A stretch of 64,000 nt of DNA from Dryococelus australis (taxonomy: Eukaryota; Arthropoda; Insecta; Phasmatodea; Phasmatidae), in NCBI GenBank assembly GCA_029891345.1, contig CM057009.1:91683416-91747415 (forward strand). Direction: 5' to 3'. A program made the position numbers and the translations under genes. The notes under the pieces are model-generated. The model worked only from the letters and a program-made list of their open reading frames with translations, had not been told where the DNA came from and did not search any database. Within the stretch, counting starts at the first letter, position 1. Every line of letters starts with the position of its first letter. Below are positions 33,900-45,817 of the stretch, one piece after another.

Positions 33900-34760
33900 G
33901 TGTCCCCACTTCCTAATCTAAGAGGTTGACAGCTGATTCCTTTTGGCAGACTGGATCACCCCCTTCGTTCTGCCGGCGCTGCTGTTTCCCTTCTGCATTT
34001 TATCCTGTAGTGCTATCTCAGCTTGGGTGGGTTGCTGCATCCTGTTTGCGTCCCGCGATTCCATCCGCTTTGGTGGTTGATCTGGTTTCTGTGGGCAGTC
34101 CCGATTGAAGTGGTTCCCTGGACAATACCAGCATCTAGGTAAGTGTGGGATCTGCATAGGAGGAGGTGGGGTGGCTTGACACATTGTTCCCCTATCTTCC
34201 CTTTATCAACTGGCTTTCTGGGTTCCAGTTGATCAAGCAGAGCTTGCGCTTGTAAGTTCCCTTCAGCTTCTCGTGCTCTTTCGATGAATTCATCGACGGG
34301 CGCAGGTTTGGGCAGTAGCAAGATGTTGCGTATCCGTGGAAACAATAGGCGGGTGATTTGTCGTATACATCCGTCTTCATCCCCTTCAGGAACTATATGT
34401 TAGTACATCTCCACTTTCCTTCTTACAAAGATCTCAACTTTGTCACCAGGTTTCTGGTGGCGATTGTAGAACTCATTCGTTAAATGGGCTATGACTTCCT
34501 CTCCAGCAAAACGCTGTGCCAGGCAGGTGCTGAGCTGTCTCGAATCCGACACAAATTCTCTGTAGACATTCAACCAATTAGGGACCTTTTCTTTGAGCTT
34601 GTGTTTGGCGTGAAAAACCCAGTGTTTCTCAGGGATCTCATGATTGTGAAATTCCCATTCGCATTCGCTGATGAATGTGTTGGGGTCCTAGTGTGATCTT
34701 GCAGCAAACTCCGGGAGTTGCGGCTTTCCTATGCAATGGACCTGGCTGCGCAACGATGTA
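33900..34760 (-). pseudogene. gag: Gypsy element B Gag: capsid remnant and zinc knuckle
   Basis: The minus frame 34184-33918 (88 codons) carries CWYCPGNHFNRDC at 34133-34095, with the same short C-x2-C-x3-H-x4-C spacing as element A. The overlapping frame 34345-34013 begins with DEFIERAREAEGNLQAQALL, matching DRARQVERNLQVQAHL in element A. The capsid region toward 34760 is broken by stops. Sequence beyond about 33890 no longer resembles the element, so protease, pol and 3' LTR are missing. Confidence 0.65.
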
Positions 34761-34799
34761 GGGTCAGGGTTTGAAGGTCTATATCCTGCATCTCATTTA

Positions 34800-35105
34800 C
34801 AAACCTCACACTGGTTTACTAGGCCTGGTCTATTCACTGGCTCATCCGGCCATCCGATGCAGGTGTGGTGAAAGCTCTAGCTGCAGAGTATACAACGGAC
34901 GGTATGGATTCCTCATCCAGTGCACATTACCCAACTGCAGTATGCGCTTTGTCTGGTTCGACAATCCTTGCACCTGTATTCCAGTCCATTGGTGAACCAA
35001 GGCTCATCTGCCCAGCCTTGGTAGGTATAGTGATGCCAGAGACAGCAATGCGCACACTGAATGTGATGGATTCCCATTCCGGGGCAGCCGGGTCCTAAAC
35101 AGCGG
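34800..35105 (-). pseudogene. Gypsy element B Gag N-terminal part: PHD-like fingers
   Basis: In the minus frame 35377-34913, a cysteine pair (CLGPGC) is followed by CAHCCLWHHYTYQGW and YRCKDCRTRQSAY. This matches element A finger one, including the missing Cys after the His. Past a stop near 34912 the text continues with RCILC, FHHTCIGWPDEPV, matching finger two of element A. The aligned Cys/His positions and shared IGW and RTRQ/RIRQ words show common descent. Confidence 0.6.
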
Positions 35106-35308
35106 CTTTGTTCGAGTGTGGTTGAGTTGGCCTCTTCAAACTCGGGCTCACTGACTGCAGCAACTGACATGTTGGTTGCTGATTTGGGCTCCACGGGATG
35201 TTTTCTTGAGACTCCCCGAAGTCTGGAGGTGCCCGAGTGCCTCGTGTATGTAGAGGTGGCAGTCGTGGCTAGTCTGTTCGTACTGCCTCGTGCAACTTTG
35301 GCAGTCTG

Positions 35309-35326
35309 GCCCCACATTGGGCACCA
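35309..35326 (-). promoter_or_regulatory. Primer-binding site, tRNA-Lys type (element B)
   Basis: The minus strand reads TGGTGCCCAATGTGGGGC, two changes from the complement of tRNA-Lys(CTT) 3' end. It lies about 35 bases inside the inferred LTR end (35361). Confidence 0.7.
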
Positions 35327-35360
35327 GAAAAAGGTTCGAAAATCCATGGCTCTACCCTTT

Positions 35361-37266
35361 TGACGTGTGACGTACACTGGAATCGATACTCACTTGTCTG
35401 AAAGCACTAAGAGGTGTTTCCCTTTTTTCTAGGAGCTATACCAGACGCTCCTACATGGAAGGGGGGTTCAATCCTTACGGGGCACTGGTGCTTTCCCGTT
35501 GTACAGGACTGGCCTGGTTTCTTTACGGCAGGGCACAAAGTTGGGAGTAGGTAACATAATCTTGCACTTGAGCCATTGGTTTCTTGATCATATCTGGGTG
35601 ACATGTTATGGAGACTTGCCTGTGTCAGTAGTAGTGGTAGAAGGTGCTGCAGGTGTGTTAGGTCTGAACTGAGGCAGCGGACAGGGTGCTGGACGCAGTA
35701 CTACAAGAACAAGGTAGGCAACGACAGGTGTAGGAGGTCGTTCGGGTTAGTTGAGATGTTCTGCGATCTACCAAGAATACTTCGCTGGGCTGGTGCGCAC
35801 AGGTTCGGTGAAAACATTTCTGGGTACTTCTGGTTCTACAGGGTCTTGCAGGTGCCTCAGGGCCTGGGATTAAGCTTTACGGTTAAGGCTATCTAAATAG
35901 GACACCAGAGCAGGTTTTAACTCATGCAGGCGACCAGAAGCTGGGAGGATCTATTGTACTCTTTCCTTAAATCCTCTTCTCTTGAAGAAGGGCATTGGGA
36001 CACAGATTCACCCTCCTACTACTGTAACAGGATGGCATGTTCCTTGTGCACAAAATTACGTATGAAATCACCTGTCCAAGGTCGCAACACGGGTGTGAGA
36101 TCCTGTCCAAGTCTTCCCAACTCAGAGAACACCCGCCTCTTTTTGCTCGGAAAGCAGTGGAGAGACAGACAGACACCAAGCTGACAAGCTGGTTCAGGAT
36201 TAGAGTACTTGTGTGGCTCCTGCTTTCCACCAACAATTGTTGACGGGAAAGGCGTTATGGCTAAGTGCATGTGGGTAAAAAGGTTCAGTGTTCTGGCTCG
36301 CTTGAGTATGAATCCCGGAATCACCTGCGGTCTTGTTACATCAGAGTAAACTGGGGTTGACCCACATTTATTTCCGAATAGGAAACACACATGATAAATG
36401 CACCTTAACTCCTCTTGTCAGCACAAGTCGCGGCCGGGAAGCTAAAGTACTTAACTGAAAAAGCCGGTATAGGCGACCGGTAGATTTATGGGGATTTTCA
36501 GGATGTAAAGCGCTGAAAGTCTAAGCGAACTCCTCGTGCATTGTTGGACATTGTGATGGTTCTAGATTGATGTAACGCATAGATGCTGACACATAGCTTG
36601 GAAAACTAAGCTGGGCAGTGTCAAGATCAGTCCTGATAAGGACTTGAGGATGGGAACTCTGACAGACATGTCCATGTACTGTAGGGGGTTTCAGGTTTAT
36701 GGGGTACGAAGCAGGGGAGAGATCCTAGGTAATATAAGGGCAAGTTACTTCCGAGTTGCTAGTGCTGGAAGCAAAACCTAATCGTAAGCGGAGCTTAGAG
36801 GCAGGGTGGTCAGTGTCCAAGTAACGCGTGCTGAATGGCTGATACAATCTAGTCCGATCCCGAGCATCTGGCACTGGGAACGAAGACTGGTGTGGAGACA
36901 CGGGCTCTCTCTCCTTTTATACTAAAATGGGCCGCTGCCTGACGCTGATTGGCTGGCGTCTCTAAGACAAGGGGTTGTTGCAGAGCGAGGGCTAACGAAT
37001 GCATGGCATGCCTATCTGAATTCACTGGCCGGTAAAAGGGAGGAAAGCAAAGACAAACGAAAATCATACTACTAATGCTATCTAGCGGTGGGAAAAAGAA
37101 ATCGTTGCCTAAGCTGCATAGCTATGGTGGGCGGATGAACAAAATAATCTACATTGCAGACGGTACAATCTCACCTTACCTCGGGACAAATTAAAATGCA
37201 AACTTCCAACTACTGAGCAAAACTAATGTAAGGATGGAGCTGAAGTCATCTAATCTCCATTGTTGA
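35361..37266 (-). mobile_element. 5' LTR of Gypsy element B, about 1.9 kb
   Basis: The left limit is set by analogy with LTR A (both show a gtcac.c.tca end before the primer site). The right limit is the end of similarity to the LTR at 20217. Promoter order on the minus strand is CCAAT (36952-36948), TATA (AGTATAAAAGG, 36924-36913) and a candidate AATAAA near 36372-36367. Broken coding text at 36390-35790 may correspond to the U5 frame of element A. The LTR abuts Copia pol sequence at 37267. Confidence 0.65.
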
Positions 37267-39040
37267 AGACCCCGCTCTGTCAGAAGAGGAGGAGGAAGAC
37301 TTTAAAGGTTTTGAGCCAAAGGGAGAAACCGTTGTAGCTAGTTTGTGTAGTGAACCACCTTCGCACATGTCGTATTACAGAGGAAGAAGAACTAGTCGTA
37401 GAACATAATTAGAAGAGAGATTGCCTTAGGGTCCGCACATGTTTAAAGAAACCCCAAAGACTCTGTGCATATGAAACTGATTTTTGTGCTTTAGAAGAAC
37501 CCCTTAGTTACCAGGATGCCATGGAGAGTAAGGACAGTGCAATGTGGAAACTTGCTATCTTCACAGAACTGAGATCTATTGAAGAAAATAATACATGGAA
37601 TGAAGTGGTAGCCACCAATAATTGTAACATAATAAGATCTAAGTGGGTGTTTAAAATAAAACATGTCAGAATGGAAAACTAACGCAGTACAAAGCAAGGT
37701 TGGTTGCAAAGGGTTTTAAGCAAAAGAATGCCTCGGATCTAGGCGAAATCTATGCATCAGTTGCAAAATTGGGAACAATGAGAGTTTTGCTATCTGTTGC
37801 AAATCAACTAGACCTATCAGTTTACCAGATGGACAGTCAAAGCGCCTTCCTCTATGGAAATATTGCAGAGGAAGTTTTCTTGGCCAAACCTGGAGTAAAA
37901 TGTGATGTAAAAACTGTGTATCGACTAAACAGATCCATCTATGGTTTAAAATATCTCAGAAACATTGAAATAACAAATTCAATCAGGTAAGATCACAAGA
38001 GGGTTTCCAGAAATCTAAACATGACTATTGTTTGTATGTGAAAACATCCAAAAATTCAAAGTATAGGTGCTTTTGTATGTAGATGATCTACTGATAGTAG
38101 GAGATAGTGAGAAGGAAATTGAAAGGCTGAAGACAAAACTAAAGGAAAACTTCAAAATTAAAGCTCTCAGGGAAGCTTCGAATTATTTGGGAATATGCAT
38201 CTCTCAAGGCAGAAAATCAGGCATTCTATAGATAAATCAATCCCATTTCTTGAAATCAGTCTTAGAAAGGTATGGAATAGAAAATTGTAGACCTGTAGCA
38301 ACCCTGATGGACCCTTCCTTCAAAATGTAGAAACTGACTAAATGTCTGAAAACAAGGAATTGGAAACAAGATATCACCAGCTGATTGGGAGCCTTATGTA
38401 TGCAGCAGTGGGGTCAAGACCTGACTTGAGTGCTACAATTAGTTTTTTGAGCACCCACCAGAACAGTGCAAGTGATCAGTTGTGTACAGCCTTGAAACAT
38501 GTCTTATGTTACATCAAAGGAACTTTAGAACTGTCACTAGTGTACAAATGTCAGGAGACAACTTCAGGGGTACAGGGATATGTCGACCCTGACTGGGGAG
38601 GCAACCTAGATGACAGGAAATCAACATTAGGGTTTGTGTTTCAAGTTTACGGTTGTATGGTGAAATGGGCATCAAGGAAACAACTCACAGTGATGCTCTC
38701 ATCAACAGAGGCTGAGTATATTGCCCTCAGCTCAGCTGCATCTGAGGCTTATTGGATAAGAGGAGTTCTTGGTGACCTTGGTGTTCTTCAGTCAGGTGAG
38801 TATGTGCTTATCTATGAGGACAACCAGGCAGCTATCAGAGTGTCGACGAATCCTGAAAACCACAAAATACTGAAGCATGTGGACATTTGCCACCACTTTA
38901 TAAGGGAAAAAATACTTGAAGGCATAATCGAGGTACAGTATGTTAGTACTCATGACCAAGTGGTTGATGGACTCACAAAACCACTTGATAGGCCCCTATT
39001 TCTCAAGTTTATAAAAGGTCTTGGACTGGCAGGCTGTTAG
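37267..39040 (+). pseudogene. pol: Ty1/Copia pol 3' half: reverse transcriptase and RNase H
   Basis: Copia coding sequence starts directly at the LTR B junction with an acidic linker (DPALSEEEEEDFKGF). The RT begins with SYQDAMESKDSAMWKLA and SKWVFKIK, changes frame near 37680, and continues with ARLVAKGFKQ and QMDSQSAFLYGN with the first catalytic Asp. YVDDLLIVGD lies at about 38078-38107. After more stops, the last open frame (38342-39040, 232 codons) is a nearly intact RNase H with VDPDWGG, SSTEAEY and EDNQ catalytic blocks and KHVDICHHFI. Gag, protease and most of integrase are absent to the left, where Gypsy B now lies. The catalytic residues survive, but the frames do not. Confidence 0.9.
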
Positions 39041-39220
39041 CCAAACACTGAATTATAACATCTGTATTTCTTGTCTCGTTTTTGTTTTCCTAGTCTGTTT
39101 ATTATGAGTAAATATTTTGTGAGTGAATTCAATTCTCTTAAGTGTGTGTCTAACAGTATAGTCTTTTTAAGTTAAAGGCAAACTGGCAATTTATTGATGT
39201 ATAATTTTATTGAAGGGGGG
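39041..39220 (+). other. Copia 3' untranslated region with polypurine tract
   Basis: After the pol stop the text runs to tgaagggggg (39211-39220), the polypurine tract directly before the LTR. The last 65 bases are also found in inverted form at 47084-47150. Confidence 0.75.
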
Positions 39221-40513
39221 TTAGAGACAATGAAATTTAAAGATTTTTTTACTACGGTTATCTGTACTGGAGTGTAGAAGAAGGTATGATGGACGAATAA
39301 AAAAGAACTGAGCGGTTATGTTGTTATGGGCGTGTTTTATATTTACTTCAAAAGGTTGGCATTCCAACCTGTTTTATTTTTGTAATTGCGAAGTTAACTT
39401 TATTGGAATACCATTAATATTTTATTTTGAGGGGAAAAAGGAAACAGTGACAGGTTATGGTTTTTGTTTAATGTCTTCCTTGAGACTGCATTGTTTCGAT
39501 GTTCTTACAACTGTGTAGCATTTTGACTTGCATATAATTTTAATGGAGCAGTGGAAAATTTTGTATAGAAATAACATTAAAATTATTGTAACTTTAAAAA
39601 CTTTAACTTCAATGAAGAAATAAAATGTGACACATACACCGCTGTTCGTATTGGTACAGATGCAGCAATACACACACACACACACTTTGACTGAAGTTAA
39701 TCTTACACTCCTTGAATTTACGATATAGACAAAAACAAATATTATTCACGCAATACAAAAGTTTTGAAAGTGTGGCTTTTTCTGGCCACGTGCATGCTGA
39801 TAACCATAGTAACTGTTTACAAATACGTTATTTACAAAACAAGCAAACAATTTACCTGTTTGTAAAATTAACAACCTCTTGAACACATGTTTTTCAATAG
39901 TAATTCTTGCATGTTTACTTCACTAAAATCACGTCTGTTCATCACTAGCATTAAATAATTTATTTGCAGAATCTTTCAGTAAAATCAACACTACGCACAT
40001 ATCCTGAAACCAACTTAATCTTAGATATGTATGATACACGACAACAACAGAGTAAATACACAATGGCGACATAGCATCACTACTCACAACAGTGCTCGAA
40101 TTCTCTTTCCAGTATTGCCACAATCTTTACTGCTAGTGATAAGGAATATATTATGCTGTTTGCAAAGAATACTGAAATTGTTGACTCGCATTCAAACTTC
40201 TGGTAAAAATTTGATACTTACCATATGGTATACAGTACTTCGTACCGTAAATATGTATTGCGCTTTTTTGCAGAGAATATTGAAATTGTCGTTTTGCATG
40301 CAAGCTTATGGTAAGTGTACAATGTTTATAGCACGGCAGACAATATATCATACTGTAAATATATACGAACTAAAACAACTATGAAGAAATTCAGGCGCAT
40401 TGTAAAAGCTATCTAGTTCCGTAATAAACAAGGAAGCCTCTGTAATTCCGTAACTGGACGTTAAAATCAGTAGGTAATACTTACGGAAAATCTGTAATAC
40501 TTGGTAGTATTGT
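39221..40513 (+). mobile_element. Copia 3' LTR, about 1.29 kb
   Basis: It begins ttagagacaatg after the polypurine tract. It aligns in reverse orientation with 45818-47083, whose matching end reads TGTAAGAGACAAT, the better-preserved TG start. Similarity ends at ttggta.tattgt near 40513. Several short internal near-repeats (tgcaaagaatactgaaattg, 40159 and 40270) lie in the middle. Confidence 0.8.
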
Positions 40514-41504
40514 TCTTGTCGTATTCTTCAGACTAAGGTTCACTGCTGCATGGAGAATCGCCATATTCATCATCAACACCATCTTTATTATTATTATAAC
40601 TTGCTTCTCCAACATGTGCATTATCAGATTTCCTTTTTTTGCTGTTGGATTCTTGTTGCAGACATCATTCTTTATAACTAGTTTAAATATTTGTAGTGCA
40701 TTGTTATTTTTGAAGATTTGTCTACTTCATGTGACAGTTTAGCACTTGCATATTTCTCATGAACTGATTGTTTTGCACACTGTATGTCATCTAAATTTTC
40801 TTCTGGTCTTCTGTGAACATAGTATCCAGCTAGCAAGTAATGGTAATACATGCTATTTCTCAGTAGATGAGGGGACACTGCCCTTACAGGTCATAATATG
40901 TTTTTTCAATGTACTATTCAGAACAGATATCATAGCTAATACATAAGATGTATTCTTTACACATCCATTTTTCTCATGTCTTTGTGAAATGTATCAGAAG
41001 GTATAAACTTTGTCTCGGTAAAAATTGTCAGCAACATAGTGATGGCTCCATGTTCATCACAATCAGTAGCAGGCCTTTATAAACACATGTTTCAATAACA
41101 AGGAAAAAAAAGGGGGGGGGAGAGCAAGATATATATATCCATCTTCCAAATAATTGTTGACTTGTTAATATCCAAAAACTGAATGTAAAATATCAACTAT
41201 GATATCCAGGCCATAAAAATCTACCGCAGGTAGTTTAATTTGCCATAAAGTTCAAGTAGTTTTCCATTTTAAAACATAATATAATTCCTTCTGTAATATA
41301 ATAATATGACATGATATGTATAATTTTGTTTGTTATTACTATATTACTAAATTTTAATTTTAATTGTTTTTTGCCAAATTTTATTTGAATTATATATTTT
41401 TGAACACCTTGGATTAGTTTAACTTTGCAATCTTTATTTTTATATCTGTAAATAAAAAGTTATGCCATCCTTCCATTTAAAGGAGTAATTATATTGATTG
41501 GGCA
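40514..41504. other. AT-rich flanking sequence
   Basis: It contains an A/G run at 41101-41122 (a-run then g-run). No gene or element ends are recognised. Confidence 0.5.
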
Positions 41505-41874
41505 TGCAGCATTTGTCCTAAAATTGTATGTCTTAAACAGCAAAACAATGATATAGACGTCGTATGTCCTAAACTCATTTATCATAAAAAGTAGGACAAT
41601 CGACTTTTGGAAAACTCAGTTTAGGACAAATGACTTTAGGACAAATGACAGTTCTCTAGTGTAAACAGTATTTAGGACAAACAACTTTAGGACAAATGAC
41701 TTTAACACAAATGACTTGAGAACCAAAAAAACATTTGTCATAGTTAATATGTAGAAATTCATTCTAGGACAAACTATTTGAGACTAAACGACTTTCGACA
41801 CATTCAACTTCGGAAAGAAATTAAGTTCATTTGTCCTCACATTATTTGTCCTAAAGTCGTTTGTCCTATAATGG
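41505..41874. repeat. Cluster of a 15-bp motif, TTTAGGACAAATGAC, in both orientations
   Basis: Forward copies (ttaggacaaatgac and close variants) occur at about 41603, 41631, 41646, 41681, 41696, 41711 and 41763. Reverse copies (catttgtcctaaa type) occur at about 41510, 41562, 41828, 41843 and 41858. Reverse units flank a core of forward units, so the block can form several alternative hairpins. The family is not recognised. Confidence 0.7.
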
Positions 41875-43080
41875 TGTAAGTAATTCTTAAGGTAATTAAG
41901 CTCTTTTCCCGTTTTGGATAATTGATTTTATGATAAAAGTTGTTTACTTCCTATTTACTCAAAAATCTGTCAATTTCTGTTTGCTTATGGTAAATAATAC
42001 TAGTGTAAAATCTTCCAGCTGGCACGTACTGTGTAGTTTTATTTCCATCATTCTGCGTATGATAGTCAGCAAATATACTATAGCAATCACATCAGTAACC
42101 ATATTATTATTTTGACATGAAATTCCCGATAGAAGTGATGCAAAATATAATACCAAACATGTAAAATGTATCTTTCGCATTCAATCTAATTCTGTTTGAG
42201 CTTCAGAGTACATCTGTGCAGTCTCGAAGTCACGAGATCTCCTGATATCGGTGTGGCAGGAATTAACATATATGTGTCAATATGCACAAATCAAAACTCT
42301 TTTGATAAGCAATTCGGACAGAGAAGTATTTAAGGAGGGGTGCCATTGCTGCTGTGCATCTGTAACCAGGATGACACAGTGGTACTTACAATGCATGCAT
42401 GAGAGAACAATGATAATAATTCCTATTTTATTTCATTTTGGAATAAAATAAAATTAGTAGTTCTGAAAGACAATAATTTTATTCAAATTAAGTTATTCGT
42501 ACTTAATATTGCTAGTACATATTATACCTTTTGTTGCAACCTTAGTGCAAAATATACTTATAGTGTAGGTTGATCCCGAACTTAAAGCACTGGACGTATG
42601 AACCAATTTATCAATGCTCGTAGTGCACTTATCACATAGAAATATCTTAAGATAGTTTTTTTGTAACCTCATTTTTTTTTTAAAGCATTGCTGCTGTCAT
42701 CATGGTATTTCAGGGATAAACATGGAGCCGAGCGCCAGGACTGACTAATCTTTAAGGTCAGCTCGAAGAATGGATGAGTTGAGATGAGAGTGGCACAATG
42801 ATGAAATGATGTAAAGGGAATACTCTGAGAAAGTCCTTCCTAGAAGCCGGTGAATGGCCATCATTATGTATTCATACTTTAAAAAAAAATTTTCATTGTT
42901 TTTCCGTTGAAATTTATTTAACAACATTAATAATCTGCATGCACTAACTGACTTATTTGCCATGTCTGAATTATTCCTTAATTTGAAATAACCTGTAAAC
43001 AGTTAAAATCAGATGGTAATTATTTTTGTCTACGTATATCTTTCTGCACATTTCTCAAAAAATCGTAAAAATAAACCAAA
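41875..43080. other. AT-rich sequence without identified features
   Basis: A 72-codon minus frame (42963-42745) includes AIHRLLGRTFSEYSLY but matches no family I know. Nothing else is supported. Confidence 0.4.
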
Positions 43081-43111
43081 CAGTCCCCAGAAATTGTCTA
43101 GTTACTTTACA

Positions 43112-43180
43112 AGTGGGCAGTCGGGGCCAGGAATCGAACTTATATCCTTCAGAATGCAAATTTGCCAAGTTAGTTCAATG
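43112..43180 (-). repeat. Possible tRNA-derived SINE
   Basis: On the minus strand a clear B box, AGTTCGATTCC (43140-43130), is preceded about 30 bases upstream by a weak A-box-like gaactaacttggc. The cloverleaf is poor and no tail was found, so this is tentative. Confidence 0.35.
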
Positions 43181-44687
43181 CTTTTTTGCACTGCAGGAAA
43201 CCGATACAGATATTTCTAGTAGACTAATATGACCGATGAAGACGAGCATTATTACATGACTTTACAGAACATATAACATGTATCGACTGCCAACGGTCAC
43301 AGTTGTTCAAATCATTCTGTTAAAAAAAAAAAAAAAAAAAAAAAAACATTTAATAACTGCAATTTTTTTGTAAGCAAGTGTTGTATCACTATAACAAATG
43401 AACCAGGTTGTTCACAGGATAGGGAACAACAGGTCACTTATTTTTTTCAGGCCTTCTCCAGGCCTACCGTTATTATAGTGAAATATTTTGATACCCATTA
43501 AATCAATTACAAATGGTTTCCTAGTTTTTACACTGCGGGAGCTTAAGTATTTATATATTTTTAAAAAATTATGCATTCTCACAGATTTATGGAAAAAAAA
43601 ATTTGCCTCTTAATTTTTATTATTTTGCCTGGCCATATTGTTGTTGTTGTTGACAATAGCATAACACCAGGATAAGTTTGAATTTCTGAAATGCATTGCT
43701 AATTATTTGCAGAACATCGTAATCTTCTAATCCCACCCATAGTTCATTTTATTCCAGTGTTGAAGGTGGTCCACAAGTGTTCAAATTTCCTAAAAATATT
43801 GAATGGTACATGTGGTTATAATAATATATGTACTGCAGTTTTTTGAACTTCTAGGTATATCTGCCAAAAGCACTGTAAGTACTCAGTAGCACCAACTTCA
43901 TAGTTAGAAGTGATGCGGTAGTTGTGCCGACTAAGTTGGTATGCGTGGAGAGGGCCAAAAAAAAATTAGCGGCCACTCAATAACATTGCTGTTAACACTC
44001 TAGTTTACACCTTATTTACTCTATGAAATGAACTGTTATTTGTTAATATGAATATTATGGTAAGATCAATAACAAAAAATCTGTACGTGCTGCAGAATTT
44101 TAATGGTCATATTATAATTCAGTACACCGAAAATAGTAAAAAAAAAAATTCCACATTGATGTTATTGAAAAAAAGTTTACATTTGTTGGCCAGTGTAATT
44201 ATAAGAAACTAACATATAAATGAACACCACTAATTAACATACATGTGATTGGTTAACTTATTAAGATACACAGTTTATATTTCTTTCAAAAATATTAATT
44301 AATGAGTCGTTTAACTTGTCGTAACACAACCAAAAATATAATAAAATGTATTGAGTATATTTTATAGCCCAAAAACGGGTTATTTCAAAATGGCTTCTAA
44401 CACTATTTTCATTCGCCTGCCAATGACTTCTTTAATTTTGATTAACATGCATAAACTATTTAAAATAAAGACTAGCGAAGCATTTCAATGTTTCGCAACA
44501 CCATTACATAAAACTTATATTGTGGCCACAGCTACAGTGCTTGTGTAAATCGGATACTCGAGAGAGGAGTACTGGTTTTCAGTATAACGGGAATCCCGGG
44601 CTGTAACTGAGCCCTTTTGGCTGCCTGCGTAGGATGTCGGACTCTTCCATATACAGTAACAGCTGCTAATGACTTACACTTTCAAAC
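43181..44687. other. AT-rich sequence with an A-run
   Basis: An A-run of 26 bases lies at 43321-43346. No retroposon body is recognisable beside it. No gene is seen. Confidence 0.5.
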
Positions 44688-45069
44688 ATGATTACAACAG
44701 AGCATAAGTTTGTACACATTCCAGTTCTCACACAGACCACGTTAGTAGCTTGGTTCGGTATGGGGGAGGTTCATGTACTAGAAAGTGGAAAACGTGATAA
44801 ACTTGTGTACAATTATAATAATTATTGTTTCATAACTTCTCGGACTAAACGAAATACAGTTTATGCGAAATGCAGAGAGCGCCAGTGCAGAAGTACAGTG
44901 GTTTTTTTCCAAGAACAACGAAGTAATGCTGAAAATAGCGAAGTCACATTCTCACCCACCGGATCTCCAAGCTATCAAGATTCTGGAATTCAAACAGCGG
45001 CTCATGGCCAGGGCAGCAAAAGAAACGTGTGCCCTAAGAGTAATTAATAAAGATACCAGAGAACAGTAG
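44688..45069 (+). pseudogene. FLYWCH zinc-finger relic of a MULE-type transposase
   Basis: The plus frame from 44688 reads VLESGKRDKLVYNYNNYCF, NTVYAKCRERQCRSTVVF, giving the hydrophobic/aromatic pattern and C-x4-C pair of a FLYWCH domain. After a frameshift near 44930 the companion frame reads SHSHPPDLQAIKILEFKQRL and ARAAKETCALRVI, which supplies the H-x-H of the finger and the helical segment that follows it in MULE-type proteins. Only the N-terminal portion is present. The catalytic core was not found. Confidence 0.55.
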
Positions 45070-45180
45070 TAGAGCACGCATGTATGTTCTGGCACACTAG
45101 GCGAATGAGTCGTTTCCAGGTATACACAATATATGGGGCTGCAGAGCTGATAGGGTGTCCTACATTCCAGGCATGACAGA

Positions 45181-45540
45181 TCATCGATGAGAATCTTGTC
45201 CTTATCAAAATGTCAAAGAGCTCTGTTATGTTTAACAAGCCTTTGTACACTGGTGATAGCACTCTAGATCATTCCAAATTGACCCTACCAGTACATGCGT
45301 AAGGAAATTCCTCCGCCAGTCTTGCACCTTTTATACTGCGATACAGACAGCCTGATCTATGAAATTACCTGTAGAGATGATTATAAAGTTAATACTTGTA
45401 ACTATGGGCTCGATAACCCGCAAGGATTCTCAAACGAGAATCCTAGGCTGTACCGGAGCGATGAAGGATGAATGTGCCGGCCGCATCACCACACACTTTG
45501 TAGGTTTATGTCCCAAGCTTTACACATACATAGTTTTGAT
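45181..45540 (+). pseudogene. Family B DNA polymerase relic, Polinton/Maverick-like
   Basis: Three plus-strand segments follow in order. The first reads IIDENLVLIKMSKSSVMFN, KPLYTG, LDHSK. The second reads LLYCDTDSLIYEI, with the DTDS motif C at 45340-45351, followed by a linker ending NENPRLYRS. The third, after a frameshift, reads MKDECAGRITTHFVGLCPK. This matches the palm C-terminal part of the protein-primed polymerases of Polintons and related DNA viruses or plasmids, including the KDE-G-EFVGLR-K block. It is a fragment of about 110 residues with two frameshifts and a stop, followed at once by a TA microsatellite. No other Polinton gene was found nearby. Confidence 0.7.
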
Positions 45541-45547
45541 TGATCAG

Positions 45548-45557
<10 letters not shown>

Positions 45558-45596
<39 letters not shown>
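45558..45596. repeat. TA microsatellite
   Basis: About 39 bases of uninterrupted TA follow the polymerase relic. Confidence 0.95.
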
Positions 45597-45599
<3 letters not shown>

Positions 45600-45817
45600 T
45601 GTCTTCAAACCTACTGTTTTGCCCTAACTGCAGGGCTTGTTACCGAGTATCTCTTTGAAAATACACTGTTATTCTACAACACCGCTACAATATTCCCCTG
45701 TGGCACTTTATGTGACCCAGGAATTATTCTACAGTCACCTCTTCGCAATGTGGGATCACATAATTTTATATACAAATTTAAGTCTACGAATGTGCAAAAA
45801 ATCTATGTACGTGTGTA

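Noticed and set aside
41505..41874. Short-motif repeat field as a CRISPR array
   Set aside because: Units are adjacent, degenerate and in both orientations without unique spacers, and the genome is eukaryotic.
43321..43346. A-run as the tail of a LINE or SINE
   Set aside because: No retroposon body, target duplication or coding remnant is recognisable next to it.
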